Positions 1-7,980 of a stretch of 64,000 nucleotides of DNA are shown piece by piece. The translations under genes were made by a program, and so were the position numbers. The notes under the pieces were generated by a model. The model was not told where the DNA came from. It made no database searches and saw nothing but the letters and a program-made list of their open reading frames with translations. The stretch spans positions 620,001 through 684,000 of the forward strand of contig JACKBQ010000001.1 of assembly GCA_020634455.1 (NCBI GenBank). Direction: 5' to 3'. The first letter of the stretch is position 1, and every line of letters starts with the position of its first letter. The DNA is from Ardenticatenaceae bacterium. GTDB taxonomy: Bacteria > Chloroflexota > Anaerolineae > Promineifilales > Promineifilaceae.

Positions 1-1
1 C

Positions 2-232
2 ACCCTCTCCAACAATGGCGGCGTGCGTGTCACCATCGCCGAGTGGCTGACGCCAGAAGAATCGTCCATTGACCAAATTGGCCTGACGCCTGATTACTAC
101 ATCCCCCTGCCCGAACCGGCGCCGGGCGTGGAGCTGGAAGACACCCAACTGCAAGCCGCCATCGCCTTTTTGCAGGGGGAAACCATCATCAGCATCCCCC
201 CAGAACCAGACCCACAAGGCAAACCTGAGTAG
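2..232 (+). CDS. S41-family C-terminal processing peptidase, 3' end only
   Basis: The frame is open from the left edge, so only the last 76 residues are seen. The visible part runs through GGVRVTIAEWLTPEESSID and then GLTPDYY, which is the conserved C-terminal end of the S41 (CtpA/Tsp) catalytic domain, where tail-specific proteases finish with a beta-strand and a G-x-T-P-D turn. A short acidic, proline-rich tail follows. The Ser/Lys catalytic dyad and PDZ domain lie outside the window. Family members cleave C-terminal tails of exported proteins outside the cytoplasmic membrane; that location is family knowledge and is not shown here. Confidence 0.85.
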   Translation, partial: TLSNNGGVRVTIAEWLTPEESSIDQIGLTPDYYIPLPEPAPGVELEDTQLQAAIAFLQGETIISIPPEPDPQGKPE

Positions 233-240
233 CACGACAC

Positions 241-256
241 AACCTCCGGGAGGTTT
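241..256. terminator. Short quasi-palindrome after the S41 gene, possible terminator
   Basis: AACCT and AGGTT flank a CCGGG centre nine bases after the S41 stop codon. The stem is short and no T-run follows on the plus strand, so it may only be a dispersed palindrome. Confidence 0.3.
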
Positions 257-277
257 AGCCAAAATGCGAGCGAAATA

Positions 278-340
278 GGACGCAGATTCCCCTGATCAAC
301 CTGATAAAAAGCATCAGGGGAATCAGGAAAATCTGCGTCC
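278..340. repeat. 63-bp intergenic inverted-repeat element
   Basis: GGACGCAGAT at 278-287 is exactly matched by ATCTGCGTCC at 331-340. Inside it, CCCCTGAT (289-296) pairs with ATCAGGGG (313-320). The whole element can fold into one long interrupted hairpin. It lies between the S41 gene and the SDR remnant and codes for nothing visible. It looks like a non-autonomous dispersed repeat, but only one copy is in this window. Confidence 0.6.
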
Positions 341-360
341 CATTTAAGAAGGAGCAACAA

Positions 361-699
361 TTGGCGACAATTCTCATCACGGGCGCAACAGACGGCATTG
401 GCCTGGCGATGGCGCAACAGTACAACGCAGTGGGTCATCGGCTCATTTTGGTGGGTAGACGGCAGTTTCCCATCCTCACCCACCCCCCAAACCTACTGCC
501 AGGCCGATCTGGCCCAACCGGACGCCGCCGACGCCCGCCGCTACAGCCCAGACAACAGCAGAGAAAACGGCCGTATGCCCCCGGAACGCTCGCCAACACC
601 ATCTTCCGCGCCGAACAGGCAGGCAGCTCTCGCCTGATTCCCGGCATGGCAAACAAACTGATGGGGTCGGCAGGCCATCTTTTCCCCAGCTTGCTATAA
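361..699 (+). pseudogene. Decayed short-chain dehydrogenase/reductase (SDR) gene
   Basis: A TTG start follows AAGGAG. The first 30 residues give a clear SDR Rossmann start, with ITGATDGIG as the TGxxxGIG cofactor motif and LILVGRR ending beta-2. After about position 455 the frame is lost. The next expected SDR piece (YCQADLAQPDAADA, the D-L motif after beta-3) reads in the +1 frame, and a final SDR-like stretch (SSRLIPGMANKL) returns to the first frame near 630. The middle of the protein, including the catalytic YxxxK, is missing: about 113 codons remain where a complete SDR has about 250. A frameshift plus an internal deletion explains this. A sequencing error could give the frameshift but not the missing core. 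Confidence 0.75.
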
Positions 700-754
700 A
701 TGGGAATGAAGAAGATGATTTTAGAGAAATTGGAAAAAGATGGCCGGATAGTGG

Positions 755-1774
755 TTAGTCATCTACGAACGCCCGAAGAAACGCCTGAGCAAATTCAGAA
801 CGCTGGACCTCTGCTCGATCAAGTGGGTTGCGCCACCAGACACCTTCACTGTTTGCGAACACAATGAAAGTGAGGTCCAGGAATGGGATCTTCAAATACA
901 GCGCGGAGTAAGCGTCCTCCCACCATCCCGAGTGCCAAACGAGGGTGCGCCCCTCATACTCCTGCACAAACCAACCAAGGCCGTATGGAAGCAGCTCACC
1001 ATTGCTCGTTCGTATCGGAGCCATCATTGCAGCCCGTGACCCTCCCGATATCAACAGCCCCTGATCTAATGCAATGTCGAACTTGGCAAGGTCGAGGACC
1101 GTCGTGATGACGCCACCGGCAGCGCCGTCTCCCTGGAGTGGCGGCATTGGGGAACACTCAATTACCCCAGATACCCCAACCCGATAAGGCAGCGCCAGGA
1201 ATTTTGCCAAATCCTCACGCAGGGGCAAATCCCGATGAATACGAGCCGATCTAGTCATGCCAGCCGGTGCGAACACATAACGCTCGACGAGATTCGAGAA
1301 GGATGTGTCAGCGACTGCCATGATTGGCCGCGACGCCCAGGAGTAGAGCACAGGGTTGTAAGAGAACTGGCTGCCGGGCGTCCCTGTGGCGGTATGAGAG
1401 AGCAGGTGTCGAACTGTGTGAATCGGGGGCTGGCAGCGTAGGCCTCTTGCAAAAACCGACGGTTGCCGACTGAACTTGGCACAGAACGCTGCCCACTCAC
1501 TGTACTCCGCTAGCGGTCGGTCAAGGTCAAGTACTCCCGCCTCAACAAGCCGGAGGGCCGCGACAGCGGAGATGGGCTTCGTAACCGAGGCGATATTGTA
1601 GAGGGTCTCGGCAGTAGCAGGAACGTGGTGTTCAATGTCTGAGTAACCCAAGCCGAATGCGAGAATGATCGCTTGATTCTTCACAATGGCTACGGATATT
1701 CCCGGGATGTGGGCAGCTTGACGCAGGGAATCAAGGTGTTCGACGAAGGCGGAAATATCTTGGATTGGGTTCAC
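755..1774 (-). CDS. Serine beta-lactamase-fold hydrolase (class C / esterase-like)
   Basis: 339 residues of the beta-lactamase/transpeptidase-like fold (AmpC, EstB, D-aminopeptidase relatives). SVTK at residues 63-66 is the SxxK nucleophile motif; Tyr138 in FSYNP fits the second-motif tyrosine, although the usual YSN is altered. Near the C-terminus WHSGWW replaces the KTG box with HSG, as is common in esterase-like members. There is no signal peptide, so a cytoplasmic enzyme is likely. The substrate cannot be told from sequence. The GTG start at 1774 lies 36 bp after recN in the same direction, so it may be co-transcribed with recN, but its ribosome site is weak. It lacks the ACGGCCGT palindrome. 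Confidence 0.8.
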   Translation of the reverse strand: MNPIQDISAFVEHLDSLRQAAHIPGISVAIVKNQAIILAFGLGYSDIEHHVPATAETLYNIASVTKPISAVAALRLVEAGVLDLDRPLAEYSEWAAFCAKFSRQPSVFARGLRCQPPIHTVRHLLSHTATGTPGSQFSYNPVLYSWASRPIMAVADTSFSNLVERYVFAPAGMTRSARIHRDLPLREDLAKFLALPYRVGVSGVIECSPMPPLQGDGAAGGVITTVLDLAKFDIALDQGLLISGGSRAAMMAPIRTSNGELLPYGLGWFVQEYEGRTLVWHSGWWEDAYSALYLKIPFLDLTFIVFANSEGVWWRNPLDRAEVQRSEFAQAFLRAFVDD

Positions 1775-1810
1775 GTGTCCGGGCTGTCTAACTTTTTCCT
1801 AATCATCACA

Positions 1811-3556
1811 TTATTTGGCTTTTACGGCCGTTTTCGTGCGATTCGCCAAGGCCATAATAGATTCCGCGCCACCGACGGCGTGTTCCCCTTGGGTACCCAG
1901 CATGGCGGCGAGTTCCTGAATACGGCCGTCTCCCTCCAGCGTTTTAATGCGGGTGGTGGTACGACCGTCTGCCTGCGCCTTGCTCACGTGGAAATGCACA
2001 TCGCCGTAGCCCGCCAGTTGGGGCAAATGGGTCACCACGATGACTTGATGCTCGGCAACGGCCGTTAAGCCCCACAATTTGCGCCCGACCACATCCCCCA
2101 CGCGGCCGCCAATCCCCTGGTCAATCTCGTCGAAGATGAGCGTGGGTGTTTTGTCCACCTGGGCCAGCGCCGTTTTCAGCGCCAGCATTAGCCGCGCCGT
2201 TTCACCGCCACTGGCCACCTTGGCCATCGGCTTCAGCGGTTCTCCAGGATTGGTGGAAATCACAAATTCCCCCTGGTCAATGCCAGTCTTGTCGAAGGCC
2301 AGCCGCTCACCCGCCACGTACAGGCCGTCCGCCTGCGGCGTGGTCTCGAACTGCACCTCAAACTTTGCGCCATCCATCTGCAAATCGGTGAGCTGGGCGA
2401 CAACGGCCGTTGCCAGCTTCTCCGCTGCCGCTTTCCGTTTTTCAGAGAGTGCCAGCGCCAGCTCGCCACACTTGCGCAGATACGTTTCTTCTGTTTTTAC
2501 CAGCTCTGCAATGCGCCCCTCGCTGTTATCGATCCGCGCCAGCTCTGTTTTGGCCCGGTCCCGCATCGCCAAAACGGCGGTGATGGTTTCCCCATATTTG
2601 CGCTTGAGCTGGCCAATCAGCTCCAACCGCTCTTCAACAAAATCGAGCCGCTTGGGGTTGTATTCCACCTCGTCCAGGTAGCTTTGCAGCTCCGAAGAAA
2701 CTTCGCTGAGCTGATAGATCAGCCCTTGCAGCCGCTCCAGCAGCGGCCCTTTTGTCTCGTCGTAGCGGGTAAGCTGCACCAGGGAGCGCTCCACCTGCCC
2801 CAGCATGTCGGCCACAGCCTGTGACTCTTCATCCATGCCGGTAAGCAAATTAACCGCCTCAGAAGCGGCCTTCATGAGCTGCTCAGAGTTAGCTAAACGG
2901 GTGCGTTCGGCACGGAGTTCATCTTCTTCGCCATCTTCCAGCCGTGCGGCGTTAATTTCCTCGATTTGGAAGCGCAGCATGTCTGCCCGTTGCGCTAACA
3001 TCCGTTCATTTTGGCGCAAATCGGCCAGTTCGGTACGAATGTCCATAAGCGCGGTAATCTCTTTGGCCATCGCGGCCCGCTCCGTTTGCACCCCGGCGTA
3101 GGAGTCCAGCAGGGGCAAATGGGAGCGGGGTTGCAGCAGGGAAAGATGCTCGCCCTGCCCGTGAATGTCTATCAGCGGCTCGGCCACATCGCGCAAAACG
3201 GAGAGGTTGACGGTACGGCCGTTTACCCGGCAAATGTTACGGCCGTTTAGCCGCAATTCACGCGAGAGCAGCACTTCGTCGCCATGCTCTTCTTCCAGTC
3301 CTTCCGCTTCCAAAATGGGGTCGATGATCTTCTGGAGCGACTCCGACAGGGTGAACGTCGCCTCCACATACGCCTCGCCCGCGCCAGCACGCACAAAAGT
3401 GGTATCGGCGCGCCCGCCCAGCATCAGCGTCACCGCGTCCAGAATGATGGATTTACCGGCACCGGTTTCCCCGGTCAGCACGTTGAACCCGTTGTGGAAT
3501 TTGAGCCGCAGCTCATCAATAATGGCAAAGTTTCGGATGTACAGTTCTGTTAGCAT
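1811..3556 (-). CDS. recN: DNA repair protein RecN
   Basis: 581 residues, the usual RecN size. The N-terminus carries the SMC-like ATPase half, with Walker A GETGAGKS near residue 33. A long coiled-coil region rich in E, R, L and A follows. The C-terminal ATPase half shows the ABC signature region VASGGETARLMLALK and Walker B TLIFDEIDQGIGG. RecN acts in the cytoplasm in double-strand-break repair, holding broken ends for RecA-dependent recombination. I chose ATG 3556 (MLTELYIRNF) over an upstream in-frame start at 3595 because family members begin at this strand; there is no strong Shine-Dalgarno for either. It follows the TPR/zinc protein gene by 100 bp and precedes the beta-lactamase-fold gene. 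Confidence 0.95.
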   Translation of the reverse strand: MLTELYIRNFAIIDELRLKFHNGFNVLTGETGAGKSIILDAVTLMLGGRADTTFVRAGAGEAYVEATFTLSESLQKIIDPILEAEGLEEEHGDEVLLSRELRLNGRNICRVNGRTVNLSVLRDVAEPLIDIHGQGEHLSLLQPRSHLPLLDSYAGVQTERAAMAKEITALMDIRTELADLRQNERMLAQRADMLRFQIEEINAARLEDGEEDELRAERTRLANSEQLMKAASEAVNLLTGMDEESQAVADMLGQVERSLVQLTRYDETKGPLLERLQGLIYQLSEVSSELQSYLDEVEYNPKRLDFVEERLELIGQLKRKYGETITAVLAMRDRAKTELARIDNSEGRIAELVKTEETYLRKCGELALALSEKRKAAAEKLATAVVAQLTDLQMDGAKFEVQFETTPQADGLYVAGERLAFDKTGIDQGEFVISTNPGEPLKPMAKVASGGETARLMLALKTALAQVDKTPTLIFDEIDQGIGGRVGDVVGRKLWGLTAVAEHQVIVVTHLPQLAGYGDVHFHVSKAQADGRTTTRIKTLEGDGRIQELAAMLGTQGEHAVGGAESIMALANRTKTAVKAK

Positions 3557-3656
3557 AGGTTTTGTGTGCGAGTGGGCGAGTTTGCAAGCAAGCAAGTTTG
3601 CAAGTGTTCAAGTTCTACTTTTCACTTATCACTTTTTACTTTTCACTCATGCCTCT

Positions 3657-4517
3657 CTATTTCATGTAAGAAAACAGCGCCCCACCAGCCACAAACAGGA
3701 AAATACCAGGGCCGATGAAGGCAAACAGGCTGGCAAAGCCATTAAAAATTAGAATGGGCAGCAGCCAAACGGCCGTTCCCAAAACGAGCATCACTACCAT
3801 CACGTGTGGCAAATAGCGGCCCCGCCGCCGACCAATGGCTCCCTTTGTCAGCTGGCCAACAAACCGACCCGCCAGACCACCGCCAAAAATTGCGCCAATA
3901 ATTGTCAGCCAGCCCAGCCCGGTCATGAAACGCACTACCAGATAGCCGATTACCAAACTGAGAACCAAACCAATGGCTGGCGCAACCAGATAATCCAGCG
4001 GTTTGATGTTAAAAAAGACGTCTTCCTTTTCGCGAATGCAGTCCGGGCAGCTGTAACCTACGGGCGTTTTGATGGCGCAACTGCTGCAAATGGGCTTGCC
4101 GCAGTTGTAGCAGCGCAGCGAGGTTGAGCGATTGGAATGACGGTAGCAGGCCAGTTCATAGGCTTGATCATCGGGAGGAACGGCCGTTTCCACCTCAGGT
4201 TCTGGCTCCGGCTCAGGTTCTTCCTCTGGCTCCTCTGGTTCGATAGCCCACGCGGGCACTGGCTCACCGCGTAGTTCCGCCAAGGCTCGCACGGCTGGCG
4301 CATAATCTGGCTTAAGCGAAACTGATTTTGTGTACGCATTTGCCTGCTCGGCAGGCTCGTTTAGCATCCGCCCCAGACCATACCACGCCTCGGCTACATC
4401 TGGCGCTTCAGCCAAAAGCTGCCGGTAAAGTTGTTCTGCAGCCGCTTTTTTGCCAGCATCAGCCACCTTGTTAGCCTGCCGCAGCAAAGAGCGAATACGA
4501 GGATCTTGTATCTCCAT
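3657..4517 (-). CDS. TPR / zinc-binding / integral membrane protein of unknown function
   Basis: 286 residues in three parts. Residues about 5-90 form TPR-like helices. A run of alternating E and P (about 95-115) is a flexible acidic linker. Residues about 120-170 hold a Cys/His cluster (CYRHSNRSTSLRCYNCGKPICSSCA, then CPDC) that resembles a B-box-type zinc finger, often found at the N-terminus of bacterial rhomboid and Yip1-like membrane proteins. The last 110 residues contain three or four hydrophobic segments. The likely arrangement is a cytoplasmic TPR and zinc region anchored in the membrane. ATG 4517 is preferred to a TTG at 4526. It sits between nadK and recN in an apparent minus-strand operon. 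No function is assigned. Confidence 0.7.
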   Translation of the reverse strand: MEIQDPRIRSLLRQANKVADAGKKAAAEQLYRQLLAEAPDVAEAWYGLGRMLNEPAEQANAYTKSVSLKPDYAPAVRALAELRGEPVPAWAIEPEEPEEEPEPEPEPEVETAVPPDDQAYELACYRHSNRSTSLRCYNCGKPICSSCAIKTPVGYSCPDCIREKEDVFFNIKPLDYLVAPAIGLVLSLVIGYLVVRFMTGLGWLTIIGAIFGGGLAGRFVGQLTKGAIGRRRGRYLPHVMVVMLVLGTAVWLLPILIFNGFASLFAFIGPGIFLFVAGGALFSYMK

Positions 4518-4540
4518 AAAAATCAATCCAAATCCGTCGT

Positions 4541-4569
4541 GTAGAGACGTTGCAATGCAGCGTCTCTAC
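4541..4569. repeat. 29-bp inverted repeat between nadK and the TPR gene
   Basis: GTAGAGACG and CGTCTCTAC form a perfect 9-bp stem around an 11-base loop. The GTAGAGACGTTGCA-type palindrome is one I recognise as a common intergenic repeat in cyanobacteria and other filamentous bacteria (recollection, not searched). It may also act as a weak transcript-end or processing hairpin downstream of nadK. Confidence 0.6.
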
Positions 4570-4578
4570 GGCAATCAA

Positions 4579-5409
4579 TTATCGTGAATAACCCAGCCGC
4601 CCCATGAGCCGCCGATAAAAATAGCCAGAACTTTCTACACGCATGAACTGGCACTCTTTTTCTGCTTTAGTCACCAGCACTATATCTTCATTTTCTAACA
4701 AAATGCCGTCCGTGCCATCTGGCGTCAGATATGCCTGGTGATCCATGTGAACGGTGATCGCTATCTCCGCCTGTTCATGAAAAATGATAGCCCGATCAAA
4801 CGTGAGGTGTGGCGCTACAGGGAGAACCACAAAGTTGGGCAGCTGTGGCGGCAGCAGCGGCCCGCCTGCGGCCATCGAATATGCTGTGGAGCCAGTGGGT
4901 GTGGCCACAATGAGCGCGTCAGCCGTGTAATGAGTGATGAGATCATCATCCACGTGAAGCTGAAAGCGCACCACACGTGCCTGACGGCCGCGCCCAACCA
5001 CCACGTCGTTCAAAACGGAGAAGGTATGGATGATACGGCCGTTTCGCTGAATCCTGGCTTGCAACCGCAACCGGTTCTCAATCCAGCAATCACCAATCAG
5101 CACCTTGCTCAGCTTTTCTGGCCAATCATCCGGCTGCGCTTCACTTAAAAAGCCCACCCGCCCCAGATTAATGCCAAAAATGGGTACATCACACACCGAA
5201 GCGTACCGCGCCGCTCGCAGCAATGAGCCATCTCCACCCAGCACCACCAGCAAATCGGTTCCACCGACCAAACCATCCAGCCGTTCTTCATCGTAAGAAG
5301 ACGACTGCCAAGTGGCAACTTGACGCTGGGTGAGCCAATCGTCAATTTCTGCCGCCAATGGCTGCGAATCTGCAACTTTAGGATGGTGAAGAATGCCAAT
5401 TCGGTTCAT
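4579..5409 (-). CDS. nadK: NAD kinase
   Basis: 276 residues, typical length. GGDGS near residue 58 is the diacylglycerol-kinase-like ATP motif whose Asp is catalytic. INLGRVGFLSE follows, then NDVVV, and TPTGSTAYSMAAGGP is the conserved glycine-rich NAD-binding motif. It phosphorylates NAD to NADP in the cytoplasm using ATP or polyphosphate. The start ATG lies 14 bp after the hisS stop, so the two genes are almost certainly co-transcribed. The inverted repeat at 4541-4569 follows the gene. Confidence 0.95.
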   Translation of the reverse strand: MNRIGILHHPKVADSQPLAAEIDDWLTQRQVATWQSSSYDEERLDGLVGGTDLLVVLGGDGSLLRAARYASVCDVPIFGINLGRVGFLSEAQPDDWPEKLSKVLIGDCWIENRLRLQARIQRNGRIIHTFSVLNDVVVGRGRQARVVRFQLHVDDDLITHYTADALIVATPTGSTAYSMAAGGPLLPPQLPNFVVLPVAPHLTFDRAIIFHEQAEIAITVHMDHQAYLTPDGTDGILLENEDIVLVTKAEKECQFMRVESSGYFYRRLMGRLGYSR

Positions 5410-5423
5410 TGGTGGGACACTGG

Positions 5424-6689
5424 TTAACTTTGCAAATAAGCCACGACATCAGTGAGTTTAACAAGCTGCTGGTCACCGCCGTCTAACGGCCGTATCATCA
5501 CCGACTGCTGCTCCAGTTCAGAATCGCCCAAAATGAGCACCGTTTGAATGGCGTGCTTGTTCGCTTCGCGCATCTGGCTTTTCATGCTGCGCCGGTCGCG
5601 GGCAAACGCCAGCCGGGTGCCAATGCCCGCCGCCCGCAGTCGGAACGTCAGCTGAACGGCTGCTTCCTTCGTGGCCCCGCCAAAATGAGCCACCAACACC
5701 GTCGGTTGCTCTAGCGCAGGCGGTTCGATACCCGCCTCCTGCATCCCCAGCACAATACGCTCGATGCCGCTGCCAAAGCCAACGCCCGGCGTCGCGGGGC
5801 CGCCAATGTCCTCCGCCAAACCATCATACCTGCCGCCGCCACAAACGGCCGCTTGCGCCCCAATGCCCTCAGCCCACACCTCAAACACCGTTTTAGTGTA
5901 ATAATCAATCCCCCGTACCAGCCGGAAATTGATGCTGTAGCTCTGGTCTAGCCCGTCCAGCAAACTGCGCAAATCACCAAAATGGGCTTCGCAATCGTCA
6001 CACAAATGGTCCACGATGTGCGGCGCGTCGGCCAGCAGCTCATCCATGCCCGGCTCTTTGCTGTCCAGCACTCGCAGCGGATTGCGCTGAATGCGCTCTT
6101 TATCAATATCGGCCAGCTTGTCCAGATGCTTTTCCAGATAAGCGGTCAACTTCTCGATGTAGGCCGGTTTGCAGGTGGGGCAGCCGGTGCTGTTGAGCTG
6201 GAAGGTCAGCCCCTGATAGCCCAAAGCGCGATACAAATTCATCGCCAGCATCATCACTTCCACGTCGGCGGCGGGGTCTGTTTCGCCTAAAATTTCGCAG
6301 TTGAACTGGCTGTGCTGGCGGTAGCGCCCCGCCTGTTGCCGCTCCCGCCGGAAAGCCGGGCCGATGGTGTACAGCTTCACCGGCTGCGGCCAGCTAGACA
6401 TGCCATTTTGAATGTAGGCCCGCATAAAACCGGCCGTAAATTCTGGCCGCATGGTAATCGTTACATCTTCAGATTCTTCCAGCGTGTACATCTCTTTCTG
6501 CACAAAAAAGTCAGAGGCATTGCCCACGCCGCGCTCATACAGCTCGGTGTACTCCAAAATGGGCAGGTCTATGCGCTGAAAGCCGTAAAGTTTGGCCAAT
6601 TCCGCTGCCTTTTCAATAATAAAGTCCCAATAGCGCCGATCTTCGGGCAGGACATCCTGCATTCCTTTGGCGCGTTGTATTGTGGTCAA
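5424..6689 (-). CDS. hisS: Histidyl-tRNA synthetase
   Basis: About 421 residues, the normal bacterial size. Class II aminoacyl-tRNA synthetase: KGMQDVLPE at the N-terminus, motif 2 region PAFRRERQQAGRYRQHSQFNCE, the histidine-specific LVRGIDYYTKTVFEVW, and GGGRYDGL plus GVGFGSGIERI as motif 3. The C-terminal 95 residues are the anticodon-binding domain. I place the start at TTG 6689 because GGAGG lies five bases before it; the in-frame ATG at 6707 would put that ribosome site inside the gene. It is the first gene of the hisS-nadK-TPR-recN block. Confidence 0.95.
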   Translation of the reverse strand: MTTIQRAKGMQDVLPEDRRYWDFIIEKAAELAKLYGFQRIDLPILEYTELYERGVGNASDFFVQKEMYTLEESEDVTITMRPEFTAGFMRAYIQNGMSSWPQPVKLYTIGPAFRRERQQAGRYRQHSQFNCEILGETDPAADVEVMMLAMNLYRALGYQGLTFQLNSTGCPTCKPAYIEKLTAYLEKHLDKLADIDKERIQRNPLRVLDSKEPGMDELLADAPHIVDHLCDDCEAHFGDLRSLLDGLDQSYSINFRLVRGIDYYTKTVFEVWAEGIGAQAAVCGGGRYDGLAEDIGGPATPGVGFGSGIERIVLGMQEAGIEPPALEQPTVLVAHFGGATKEAAVQLTFRLRAAGIGTRLAFARDRRSMKSQMREANKHAIQTVLILGDSELEQQSVMIRPLDGGDQQLVKLTDVVAYLQS

Positions 6690-6786
6690 ACGAACCTCCA
6701 AAATCATTACGCAGAAATCAGCGAAGGGGAAAATGGTCCTACAACTTTGCCAATCTTCTGGTGAATTGATGAAAAGAATGTGGCCT

Positions 6787-6792
6787 ATTATA
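6787..6792 (-). promoter_or_regulatory. -10 box of the hisS operon promoter
   Basis: A perfect TATAAT on the minus strand lies about 100 bases before hisS, in the divergent gap with the DUF3592-like gene. No good -35 is seen at 16-18 bases. Confidence 0.4.
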
Positions 6793-6837
6793 GCGACATC
6801 AGGGGGATTTTGTAGTTTTCCGGCAACCGAGCCTGGC

Positions 6838-6865
6838 TTGAAATCTTTCGTCAGGCAACTACAAT
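6838..6865 (+). promoter_or_regulatory. Promoter of the DUF3592-like gene, probably leaderless
   Basis: TTGAAA (6838-6843), a 16-base spacer and TACAAT (6860-6865). Transcription would start at about 6872, which is the A of the ATG, so the message would have no leader. Confidence 0.5.
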
Positions 6866-6871
6866 GTCTTC

Positions 6872-7576
6872 ATGGAAAAACAGCGTGGCCCAACTGACGA
6901 ACAATTAGAGAGAAATTTCAAAAGTAAAAACAATTTTGCAGTGGTGCGTGTCTTTGGCGTTTTTTTAACTGTTTTGGGGTTAATTTTTGGCTTTGCGTGG
7001 TCAATCAATCGGTACGAAGCTACGCGGTTTGCCAATGGATTACAGATAGAGGGCACGATTGAGCGCATTCATGAAGGGGATCCGCCGCTTGTGATGGTCT
7101 CGTTTGTGGATAGAAACGGCCGTTCCCAAACCTGGCACCTGGAAAAAATGACCCAATCGTTACGGGAAACGTTGGCTGCGGGTGATGAGATCGTGGCCGT
7201 GCAAATGTTAGATTCGCCGTCGAGGATCATGCTGCTGGAGCAAGTTGAAAATCGTCCCAACGATGCAGGTGGGTTGGTGGCAACGGCCGTATTTTTGCTG
7301 CCCGGTCTCTTTTTAGCATTGCAGAAACGGCCGTATGGCAGCCCTGAAAATCAGCTACAAATGGAAGTGCGCTATCGCCATTTGGCAGGCGGCAGCATCT
7401 TTTTGTTTGCCGGATTCATCATGCTCATTGGCTTTTATGCCACACTTATTGATCCTGGTTTCCACTGGCTAGCCAAGGTCGTCTTTGGCGCATTTTGCTT
7501 ACTCACCGGGGGCTGGCTGGCGATGGCTGGCTTGCGAGCCTTACGAAAAACATCGTTCACCAAAAATCAAAAATAA
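6872..7576 (+). CDS. DUF3592-like membrane protein
   Basis: 234 residues. One transmembrane segment at about 27-47 is followed by a roughly 85-residue extracytoplasmic or cytosolic beta-rich domain (ANGLQIEGTIERI, VMVSFVDRNGRSQTW, GDEIVAVQM). Three more hydrophobic segments follow in the C-terminal half. This TM - small beta domain - TM pattern with a V-x-V-x-Y/F-like strand is the layout of DUF3592 proteins, whose function is unknown. NGRSQ and KRPYG are encoded by copies of the ACGGCCGT palindrome. It appears monocistronic and divergent from hisS. Confidence 0.65.
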   Translation: MEKQRGPTDEQLERNFKSKNNFAVVRVFGVFLTVLGLIFGFAWSINRYEATRFANGLQIEGTIERIHEGDPPLVMVSFVDRNGRSQTWHLEKMTQSLRETLAAGDEIVAVQMLDSPSRIMLLEQVENRPNDAGGLVATAVFLLPGLFLALQKRPYGSPENQLQMEVRYRHLAGGSIFLFAGFIMLIGFYATLIDPGFHWLAKVVFGAFCLLTGGWLAMAGLRALRKTSFTKNQK

Positions 7577-7617
7577 GCAATTCTTATAAAACTGTCCCGT
7601 TTTACCTTTAGGTAGGA

Positions 7618-7623
7618 TATAAT
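7618..7623 (+). promoter_or_regulatory. -10 box before the small membrane protein gene
   Basis: TATAAT in the context GATATAATCCG, the same context as the box at 7968. It lies 63 bases upstream of the 59-residue ORF. A -35 is not clear. Confidence 0.35.
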
Positions 7624-7686
7624 CCGCCCACTTCGCCGCAAACATGAAGGGCAGGAAGAGATTGAAGTAAACTGGAAAACCCACTG

Positions 7687-7866
7687 ATGAAAGTCTTCTT
7701 CATTATCTGGTTGGTCTTGGCGCTTGTGGTTTCGGTATTTGTGGTAGCTGCTCTCATGCGGTCTTCCCAATTAAGTCAGCAAGAAGGCCTCGACGAGAGC
7801 TACGATGATTGGCAAATAACCGAACCGACGCAGAAGCTTTTTACGCGACAAGCAGAACAGCCGTAA
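7687..7866 (+). CDS. Small single-span membrane protein, 59 residues
   Basis: ATG at 7687 opens a 59-codon frame ending in TAA. The first 25 residues (MKVFFIIWLVLALVVSVFVV and on) form a hydrophobic membrane helix. The rest is polar and acidic (LDESYDDWQ). A -10-like box at 7618 lies upstream, and the frame fills an otherwise empty gap between two membrane-protein genes. The ribosome site is weak. No family is recognised. It could be a small membrane regulator or a chance ORF; the clean hydrophobic-then-polar pattern favours a gene. Confidence 0.45.
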   Translation: MKVFFIIWLVLALVVSVFVVAALMRSSQLSQQEGLDESYDDWQITEPTQKLFTRQAEQP

Positions 7867-7942
7867 GATCAGCCAAACTTTAACGAACGAAATATTCCCC
7901 ACAAAAACATTACCTGATCCTGTCCGCAATTATTCGGTCTGG

Positions 7943-7973
7943 TTGATGCCTGTCGCCATATCCGCGATATAAT
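7943..7973 (+). promoter_or_regulatory. Promoter of the DUF2723 gene, probably leaderless
   Basis: TTGATG (7943-7948), 19 bases, then a perfect TATAAT (7968-7973). The ATG at 7981 is only seven bases beyond, so transcription would begin at the start codon. Confidence 0.45.
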
Positions 7974-7980
7974 CCACTCT

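Noticed and set aside
97..483. 128-residue minus frame across the first gap
   Set aside because: It crosses the S41 gene end and the inverted repeat in antisense and has no domain.
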